Positions 58,821-64,000 of a stretch of 64,000 bases of DNA are shown here, in pieces. Source of the stretch: Bacteroidales bacterium 52_46. Its GTDB lineage: Bacteria; Bacteroidota; Bacteroidia; Bacteroidales; Muribaculaceae. The position numbers and the translations under genes are program-made. The stretch is taken from the NCBI GenBank assembly GCA_001915385.1, contig MNQK01000035.1:117124-181123 (forward strand), written 5' to 3'. The notes under the pieces were generated by a model that worked only from the letters and a program-made list of their open reading frames with translations, did not search any database and had not been told where the DNA came from. The number at the start of each line of letters is the position of its first letter. The stretch's first letter is position 1.

Positions 58821-59963
58821 ATGAACAAGAGTCTTTTTGCATTGGCTTTGGGCACTTTTGCCCTTGGGATAGCCGAGTTTGTGATTATGGCTATTCTCGG
58901 TAATGTGGCGGAGGGTGTCGGCATATCGATTTCGCAGGCCGGGCATTTTATTTCGGCATACGCACTGGGTGTGACAGTGGGCGCGCCGTTTCTGCTGTTT
59001 GCGCGCAAGATGCCGCTGAAGAAAATAATGATGATACTTGCCGCGCTCATCATGGTCGGCAACACGCTGGCGGCTGTCGCTACGGGTTACTGGGGACTGC
59101 TCGCCGCGCGGTTCATCTCGGGACTGCCGCACGGATGCTATTTCGGCGTCGGCGCTATTGTGGCGCAGCGTCTGTCGGCTCCGGGCAAGGAGGCGGCTGC
59201 CGTGTCGATGGTCATCGCGGGAATGACGGTGGCTACGATAGTGGGAGTCCCTATCGGTACGGTGTTTTCCGAATATCTGTCGTGGCGTCTGACATTTGCC
59301 TTTGTGGCGCTGAGCGGTGCCGTGGCTTTCATCGGTATCCATGCGTGGATAGGCGATGTGGGCAAGGTGAAGGATACCGGATTCAAGGGGCAGTTTAAAT
59401 TCCTGCGGTCGGCGGCGCCGTGGCTCATTTTTGCCGGTCCGCTGTTCGGACAGGCGGGACTCTATTGCTGGTACAGCTATATCGATCCGCTGATGACGGG
59501 GGTGGCGGGATTCGCACCTGCCGATATGACCTGGCTTATGGTCGTGGCCGGACTTGGTATCTTTGCCGGCAACATAATCGGCGGACGGTGTGCCGTCACC
59601 CACAACAGGGCGTTTGTTGCAGCACTCGTGCAGGGCACGTCGATGATTACTCTCGTGCTGATTTATTTCTTTGTGTGGGATAAGGCGGCTGCTGTCGTGC
59701 TCATGGTCATAGGTGCCGCGCAGCTTTTCGCGTCCGGTGGACCGTTGCAAAGCCTGATTATAAAATACTCGACCGGCGGAGAGCTGCTTGGCGGTTCGCT
59801 TATACAGATGTCATACAATCTCGGCAATGCAATCTCGGCATGGCTCGGAGGTATGGTGATAGCTGCGGGCTACGGATGTCGTCCCGCAGTATTGGCAGGG
59901 TTGCCACTGACACTTATCGGCACGGTGCTCCTCATCGTGCTGTATCGCCGGTATGAACGGTGA
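58821..59963 (+). CDS. MFS transporter, DHA1 (AraJ-like) family
   Basis: The 380-residue permease has twelve predicted membrane helices. Motif A-like sequence is FLLFARKMPLKKIMMILAAL; earlier LALGTFALGIAEFVIMAILG is typical of the AraJ/YdhP drug-efflux subgroup, and LSAPGKEAAAVSMVIAGMTV, TIVGVPIGTVFSEYLSWRLT follow it. It probably exports a small molecule, such as a drug or sugar derivative; substrate unknown. It lies upstream of the DIP1984 gene on the same strand. Confidence 0.9.
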   Translation: MNKSLFALALGTFALGIAEFVIMAILGNVAEGVGISISQAGHFISAYALGVTVGAPFLLFARKMPLKKIMMILAALIMVGNTLAAVATGYWGLLAARFISGLPHGCYFGVGAIVAQRLSAPGKEAAAVSMVIAGMTVATIVGVPIGTVFSEYLSWRLTFAFVALSGAVAFIGIHAWIGDVGKVKDTGFKGQFKFLRSAAPWLIFAGPLFGQAGLYCWYSYIDPLMTGVAGFAPADMTWLMVVAGLGIFAGNIIGGRCAVTHNRAFVAALVQGTSMITLVLIYFFVWDKAAAVVLMVIGAAQLFASGGPLQSLIIKYSTGGELLGGSLIQMSYNLGNAISAWLGGMVIAAGYGCRPAVLAGLPLTLIGTVLLIVLYRRYER

Positions 59964-60051
59964 AACATTTGCCGGATTGTTTGTTATAGTTATATGTACG
60001 CGAGTTATCGGGTACATACAGATTTATGAATTTATAAATAGTATTGATGAT

Positions 60052-60510
60052 ATGAAACTTGCTGAGGCTTTGGCGCAGAGGGCGGATTTGCAGAAACGCA
60101 TCGCGCAGATGGACGGACGGCTGAAGGCTGCCTGCAAGGTGCAGGAGGGCGATGAGCCTGCCGAGCGGCCTGAAGCTCTTTTTGAGGAATTCAACCGCTG
60201 TATCGATGAGCTTGAACAGCTTATCAGGAAAATCAACCGCACGAACCAGAGTGTCGTGCTTGCCGACGGCGTGACGATTGCCGATAAGATTGCGTTGCGA
60301 GATGTGTTGAAACTAAAGGTTCAGGAACTGCAGAACCTGCTGTCGTTCCTCTCGGAACGCCCTGACCGCTATTCGCGTCAGGAGATACGTTATGTCAATA
60401 CGGTCGATGTAAAAGAGGTGAGACACCGGGCTGATGAATGTTCGCGCCGTCTGCGCGAGACGGACTGCGAGATACAGTCGGCCAACTGGACGTATGACCT
60501 TATGGAGTAG
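60052..60510 (+). CDS. DIP1984 family protein
   Basis: From ATG 60052 (MKLAEALAQRADLQKRI) the protein has 152 residues; the in-frame upstream ATG at 59953 would overlap the MFS gene and add a non-family extension. It is almost wholly helical and charged: AQMDGRLKAACKVQEGDEPA, FNRCIDELEQLIRKINRTNQ, ADGVTIADKIALRDVLKLKV and SAN-WTYDLME at the end, matching the DIP1984/septicolysin-like family. Function is not established in the family. It follows the MFS gene by 88 nt and may share its transcript. Confidence 0.85.
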   Translation: MKLAEALAQRADLQKRIAQMDGRLKAACKVQEGDEPAERPEALFEEFNRCIDELEQLIRKINRTNQSVVLADGVTIADKIALRDVLKLKVQELQNLLSFLSERPDRYSRQEIRYVNTVDVKEVRHRADECSRRLRETDCEIQSANWTYDLME

Positions 60511-60752
60511 ACAGCTCCGGGTATAACGGATATTTCCGGTGTAGCCCGATTCGTTTTGAGAGTATGCAAGCTCGCTAAGGAGCCAATCTTAGCAAACTGT
60601 AAGAGCACGGAGGACGCGTGCCGGATTTTTACGGCTTATCGTCAGTACGCTGTACAGATGTACATCTTACTTTTTACTCTTTATCACCATGCATAGCAAA
60701 ACGATGATGGCGAGGGCGGGTAGCGGGACGTTACGGAAATATAATACCTGTG
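60511..60752. other. Convergent intergenic gap, nothing certain
   Basis: The 242 nt between the stops of the DIP1984 gene and murB. A hydrophobic frame on the minus strand (VLYFRNVPLPALAIIVLLCM) extends from the murB end without a start codon and is not accepted as a gene. No strong terminator was found. Confidence 0.4.
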
Positions 60753-61769
60753 TCAGATATGTTCGACTTCGGGGTGTAGGGTTATGTCGAAGCGGGTGTG
60801 TACGGCATCGATGATGCGTCGTTCGAGGGTGAGGATATCGGTGGAGGTGGCATGGCCGTCGGTGTTGACTATCACGAGTGGCTGGGTCCGCCACAGGGAG
60901 GCGCCTCCTTCGGTCATTGTCTTGCATCCGGCTTTGTCGATGAGCCATGCCGCGGGCACCTTGACGGCGTCGTCGCCTACGATGAAATGCGGCACGCGGG
61001 TGTCGGGATACATGGCTTCGATACGTTTGAAATGCTCCTGCGGGATGACCGGGTTCTTGAAGAAACTGCCGGCACTGCCTGTCACGGCGGGGTCGGGGAG
61101 TTTGGTGTCGCGTATGGATATTACAGCGCCGCGCATATCGGAGGCTGTCGGGTTTTCGCCGACGATTGACTGCAGGTTGGCGTAGTCGAGCCGTGGCGAC
61201 GGAGTGACTGTCAGCCGGAAGTGTACGTCAGTTATTATGAAGCGGTCGCGCATGGCGTCGGTCTTGAATATGGAGTGGCGGTAACCGAACTGCATCATGT
61301 CGTGCGTGAATACCCGGTGCTCACCGGTGGCCGCGTCGATAGCGTCGACCTGCACGATATGGTCGCCGGCTTCCACGCCGTAGGCGCCGACATTCTGCAC
61401 CGCCGATGCCCCGACCGTGCCGGGGATGCCCGACAGGTTCTCCAGTCCCCAGATGCCGCGCTGTGCCATGTCGCGGCACAGGTCGTCCATCACCACGCCT
61501 GCCGAGGCCGCGACGAGCACACTTCCGTCGGCCGCCGCGTCGGCAATACGGCACCCGGCGATGCGCGATATGAGGATTGTTCCCTCGAAGTTGCCGGTGA
61601 ACAGCATATTGCTTCCGGCACCAAGATGCTTGAAAGGCCGCGGAAATGTATTGTTGGTGAGAACGCGACGGAGTTCGTCAAGGCTGTCGTAATATACGAC
61701 GCATGCTGCTTGTGCCGAAATGCCGAACGTCGTGAAATCCCTTACATCGGTATTATATAGTGTTGTCAT
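60753..61769 (-). CDS. murB: UDP-N-acetylmuramate dehydrogenase
   Basis: The 338-residue type I MurB reduces UDP-GlcNAc-enolpyruvate to UDP-MurNAc in peptidoglycan synthesis. FAD-binding sequences are PFKHLGAGSNMLFTGNFEGT and GIPGTVGASAVQNVGAYGVE; the catalytic serine lies in TGSAGSFFKNPVIPQE; the C-terminal part has AAWLIDKAGCKTMTEGGASL and PLVIVNTDGHATSTDILTLE. Length and missing type II deletion agree with the E. coli form. It is followed by no gene on the strand; upstream is the ribosomal-protein operon with its own terminator. Confidence 0.97.
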   Translation of the reverse strand: MTTLYNTDVRDFTTFGISAQAACVVYYDSLDELRRVLTNNTFPRPFKHLGAGSNMLFTGNFEGTILISRIAGCRIADAAADGSVLVAASAGVVMDDLCRDMAQRGIWGLENLSGIPGTVGASAVQNVGAYGVEAGDHIVQVDAIDAATGEHRVFTHDMMQFGYRHSIFKTDAMRDRFIITDVHFRLTVTPSPRLDYANLQSIVGENPTASDMRGAVISIRDTKLPDPAVTGSAGSFFKNPVIPQEHFKRIEAMYPDTRVPHFIVGDDAVKVPAAWLIDKAGCKTMTEGGASLWRTQPLVIVNTDGHATSTDILTLERRIIDAVHTRFDITLHPEVEHI

Positions 61770-61795
61770 TTAATCAGTGCTGGTAAAACATAACG

Positions 61796-61819
61796 GGCAC
61801 CGGCCTTGGGGCCGATGCC
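61796..61819 (-). terminator. Terminator downstream of rpmB-rpmG-DUF4295
   Basis: A 10-bp stem GGCACCGGCC/GGCCGATGCC (one G-T pair) with a 4-nt loop, 72 nt after the DUF4295 stop. It lies just upstream of murB and insulates it. Confidence 0.65.
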
Positions 61820-61891
61820 TGTTTTAGATTATTTCTGTCGGCAGCGTTACCGCTTTGGAGGCGGGTTGGCCGGGGATGATTTTTGTCGTAA

Positions 61892-62041
61892 TTATTTAAG
61901 GGCGTCTTTAACGGCGTCGTTGGGCACCATTTCTTCCTTAAACATGTAAGCGCCTGTTTTGGGCGACTTTACCATTTTGATAACTTTGCTGTATGTGCGA
62001 CCTTCACCTTTTTGAAGAGAGGCGACTGTTTTCTTTGCCAT
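61892..62041 (-). CDS. DUF4295 protein, small basic ribosome-associated candidate
   Basis: The 49-residue protein starts MAKKTVASLQKGEGRTYSKV and ends MVPNDAVKDALK, with a lysine-rich core (KMVKSPKTGAYMFKEE). It matches DUF4295, small proteins found in Bacteroidetes directly after rpmB and rpmG. The gene starts 12 nt after the rpmG stop and is clearly part of the same operon. The conserved position and basic composition suggest that the protein is a ribosomal or ribosome-assembly component, which I infer only. It is easily missed because of its length. Confidence 0.9.
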   Translation of the reverse strand: MAKKTVASLQKGEGRTYSKVIKMVKSPKTGAYMFKEEMVPNDAVKDALK

Positions 62042-62053
62042 ATCCTAATCGTA

Positions 62054-62242
62054 TTATTTGATTTCTTTATGTACGGTTACCTTCTTGAGGATGGGGTTGT
62101 ATTTCTTGAGCTCGAGACGCTCTGTGGTGTTCTTGCGGTTTTTGGTGGTGATATAGCGTGAAGTGCCGGGCATACCACTTGCCTTGTGCTCTGTGCATTC
62201 GAGGATAACTTGCACGCGATTACCTTTAGCTTTCTTTGCCAT
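62054..62242 (-). CDS. rpmG: Ribosomal protein bL33
   Basis: The 62-residue L33 begins MAKKAKGNRVQVILECTEHK and has SRYITTKNRKNTTERLELKK, NPILKKVTVHKEIK, all typical. Only one cysteine (in LECTEHK) is present, so this is the zinc-free (C-minus) form and should not be released under zinc limitation as a metal store. It starts 4 nt after the rpmB stop. It is a small component of the 50S subunit near the E site. Confidence 0.97.
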   Translation of the reverse strand: MAKKAKGNRVQVILECTEHKASGMPGTSRYITTKNRKNTTERLELKKYNPILKKVTVHKEIK

Positions 62243-62246
62243 TTTA

Positions 62247-62504
62247 TTAGAATTCTATGTATTTGATTTCAGAAATGTAACCTTTGCTTGCAGCGTGCTT
62301 GAGAGCAGCGTCAAGACCTAATTTGTTGATTGTACGCAATCCGGCGGCTGAGATGGTGAGCGAAATCCACGCGTCCTGTTCAACCCAATAGAACTTTTTG
62401 TTGAAAAGATTGACATTGAAGCGACGTTTGGTACGGCGCTTTGAGTGCGATACGTTGTTGCCGGTAATCGCTTTTTTGCCCGTAATTTGACAAATCTTTG
62501 ACAT
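62247..62504 (-). CDS. rpmB: Ribosomal protein bL28
   Basis: The 85-residue L28 begins MSKICQITGKKAITGNNVSH, followed by SKRRTKRRFNVNLFNKKFYW and the C-terminal AAGLRTINKLGLDAALKHAA. The N-terminal cysteine is single, so again a zinc-free form. It is the first gene of rpmB-rpmG-DUF4295, with a good promoter at 62637-62668, and a leader of about 125 nt. The protein is part of the 50S subunit. Confidence 0.97.
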   Translation of the reverse strand: MSKICQITGKKAITGNNVSHSKRRTKRRFNVNLFNKKFYWVEQDAWISLTISAAGLRTINKLGLDAALKHAASKGYISEIKYIEF

Positions 62505-62636
62505 GGCTGTTAATGAATTTATCTATATTATTTCGTTGTTTGAATGTATCGCTTCATGGCCGCCATCTCAGTCTCATATCGCAAGAGAGCGCATCATTTC
62601 TCCCAAGCTTTACAGGATGAGCCATAAAACAGTGTG

Positions 62637-62668
62637 CAAAGTAACTGATTTTTTCTCAACTAACCAAA
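62637..62668 (-). promoter_or_regulatory. Promoter of the rpmB operon
   Basis: Minus-strand TTTG (62668-62665), 20 nt, then TTACTTTG (62644-62637), close to TTTG-N19-21-TAnnTTTG. The start would be near 62630. Confidence 0.5.
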
Positions 62669-62747
62669 TTTTTTTATCATTTTCGACAAATTTATTTGCA
62701 TAATGATTTGTAAAAACGGAGAACGGCGTATGTGACGGAGACGTGCA

Positions 62748-63785
62748 TCACCGTCCGCCGCTGAGTATTCCGGTGATACCCGGCATGAATTTCTTCATTA
62801 TCAGCCATACGAGCATCGAAACTGTCAACATTGTCAGGAATGAGGACAGGAAAGCGGCTATTCCTCCTAAGGTGGAGTCTAATCCGAAGACGCCGCTGTA
62901 AAAATCATCGGTAATGGTGCAGAAAAACTGATGCACGGCGTAGATGAAAAAAGTCGAGGATACGACTGTCCCTATGGTGCGGTTCTCAAGGTGAGGCGCG
63001 GCATGCAGAAAGAGCCAAAACAGAAATATGAACGCACATATAGAGGCTACGTTCAGCATCAGACAGCCGGCTTTTCCAAAATCAATCCATAGTCCGGCAG
63101 CCGCGATAACGAACCAGATTATAGCGGAAAGTATGGCTGTATGACATTTTATGCCGCTCAGCCGCTTTTTGAAAAATGTGGCGATGCAACAGCCGAGAAT
63201 GAAAAATTCAAATCCCCATAATGAAATGTCGAGTGCCGCAAGTGTAAGAAGTAGTACCCCGAAGAGATATACGTTTTTCCCTCCTAAGAAATATGCGAGA
63301 GGGGAGAGGATTGCGAATATAATCAGATTGCGGATAAACCAGAATGCAAACGCGTAGGGATAACCGTCAGCATAGTCCCAGAATCCTTCAATCAGGCGCG
63401 GCAGACAGATATGCCCGTTTTCGACTACGCCAAACGACGGATAATTAAAGTAGCGGTACTTAAGCAGGTCGATGACCAGGCCTATGACATTCCATAGCAG
63501 ATACGGGATAAGCAGCGTGTGAATCCTGCGTCGGGTTTTGCTCAGATATGTCGCTTTGTTAAATTGGGTCGTGTTGTTGAAATACAGGTAGCCCGACAGG
63601 ATAAAGAAACACGGCACGCATACTTTTATCAATCTGTCGGAAAAGAATTCCACAATATTCAGGCCGAGCGGGGCGTCGGGAGCATCATAATCCGCATATA
63701 CGTTGCTATGAGCTGCGACGACGCCTAAAATAAGGATGAATTTTATATAATTGAATACAATGTTTTTATTAGAATTTACTTCCAC
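62748..63785 (-). CDS. Acyltransferase-3 family membrane protein
   Basis: The 345-residue protein has about ten membrane helices. It starts NIVFNYIKFILILGVVAAHS, with the conserved His of the family in AAHS, then VCVPCFFILSGYLYFNNTTQ and RRRIHTLLIPYLLWNVIGLV, all signatures of acyltransferase-3 (OafB/OPG-type) proteins. These O-acetylate or succinylate exported glycans, peptidoglycan or other surface sugars using cytoplasmic acyl-CoA. The acceptor cannot be told. Single gene; its -7 element is at 63815-63822. The neighbouring DNA on the other side is the edge of an insertion sequence. Confidence 0.9.
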   Translation of the reverse strand: MEVNSNKNIVFNYIKFILILGVVAAHSNVYADYDAPDAPLGLNIVEFFSDRLIKVCVPCFFILSGYLYFNNTTQFNKATYLSKTRRRIHTLLIPYLLWNVIGLVIDLLKYRYFNYPSFGVVENGHICLPRLIEGFWDYADGYPYAFAFWFIRNLIIFAILSPLAYFLGGKNVYLFGVLLLTLAALDISLWGFEFFILGCCIATFFKKRLSGIKCHTAILSAIIWFVIAAAGLWIDFGKAGCLMLNVASICAFIFLFWLFLHAAPHLENRTIGTVVSSTFFIYAVHQFFCTITDDFYSGVFGLDSTLGGIAAFLSSFLTMLTVSMLVWLIMKKFMPGITGILSGGR

Positions 63786-63814
63786 ATGCCTCTATGATTA
63801 AATCTACCTGATTG

Positions 63815-63822
63815 CAAATATA
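63815..63822 (-). promoter_or_regulatory. -7 element upstream of the acyltransferase gene
   Basis: TATATTTG on the minus strand matches TAnnTTTG and is 30 nt upstream of the ATG at 63785. Confidence 0.4.
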
Positions 63823-63902
63823 TCAAAATATTTGCGTAATTTCGCATCACTGAGTGATATTTTGAATTGCACCGGCACGACAGATTGCCGGTCGATTACT
63901 TA

Positions 63903-64000
63903 GAGGGTGTCTCATAACAAAAGTTAAACACTGAGTGATGTATCTTTTAGATAAATTTTTGTTTTTGAGGAGGGAGCATAGCGAGCTATGTGACCGACGA
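63903..64000. mobile_element. Edge of an insertion sequence (truncated by the window)
   Basis: GAGGGTGTCTCATAACAAAA has the look of an IS terminal inverted repeat (GAGGGTGTCTC-type end seen in Bacteroidetes elements, possibly IS1182-like). The stretch ending GGAGGGAGCATAGCGAGC is of the kind found just inside such ends. No transposase is included, so the family is only a guess. Confidence 0.5.

Noticed and set aside
60667..60760. Small hydrophobic frame after murB on the minus strand
   Set aside because: One membrane-like segment but no start codon outside murB and no sign of translation initiation.

Overview
The window is chromosomal DNA of a Bacteroidales bacterium. The best fit is a gut Muribaculaceae-type genome, but the family assignment is inference. 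Signs of the phylum are the giant SprA protein of the type IX secretion system next to ruvA, the sodium-pumping methylmalonyl-CoA decarboxylase operon for propionate formation, the GlsA/GlsB glycine-lipid acyltransferases, a Wzi-family barrel, an Lnb/DUF4105 lipoprotein acyltransferase, the rpmB-rpmG-DUF4295 cluster, and promoters of the TTTG-N20-TAnnTTTG type. No rRNA, tRNA or CRISPR array was seen.

Layout. 1-12.6 kb (minus strand): sprA (runs off the left edge), ruvA, a Bcp peroxiredoxin, a CPA2 cation/proton antiporter, an MgtC-like protein and a coiled-coil membrane protein. 12.8-19.2 kb: secA, a degenerate alkaline-phosphatase-superfamily protein and Lnb. 19.4-23.3 kb: tag (plus strand), then the operon dusB - GIN-domain protein - polysaccharide flippase. 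23.6-26.0 kb is an accessory patch: a three-gene operon of small exported proteins, two of them rich in CxxC pairs, and a four-helix-bundle protein set between repeat arrays. 26.2-34.0 kb: M16 peptidase, ispG, purE, a PAP2-like membrane protein, rpoN, an MptE-like protein and an atypical SDR. 34.2-41.5 kb (plus): envelope genes glsA, glsB, wzi, a lipoprotein, a LegB-like dehydratase, an ATP-grasp enzyme and a NeuB-family synthase. 41.5-44.2 kb is a second accessory patch: two membrane proteins sharing a C-terminal domain, then a REP-associated Y1 transposase (RAYT) followed by a near-perfect 105-nt inverted repeat. 44.3-51.4 kb: a Pif1-like helicase, then mce-mmdA-oadG-mmdC-mmdB. 51.9-64 kb: dnaK, a SWIM-SNF2 helicase, pncA-pncB, an MFS transporter, a DIP1984 protein, murB, rpmB-rpmG-DUF4295, an acyltransferase-3 protein and the edge of an insertion sequence.

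The strongest unexplained signal is between the genes. (i) REP/BIME elements consist of GTAG next to the palindrome CCGCGG-TTTTTAA-CCGCGG; five loci lie here and a RAYT is in the same window. (ii) At least nine intergenic arrays have an exact 9-base period and self-complementary units. Five are built on GTCNGAC and the others on CTTATAAG/CCAATTAG, CACATAAAT or AGCTATAAT; one related array has a 10-base period. The arrays sit just after stop codons or in leaders, and the GTCNGAC arrays are imperfect dyads around a single GACATGTC.

All assignments come from reading sequence and translation by eye; no database search was run.
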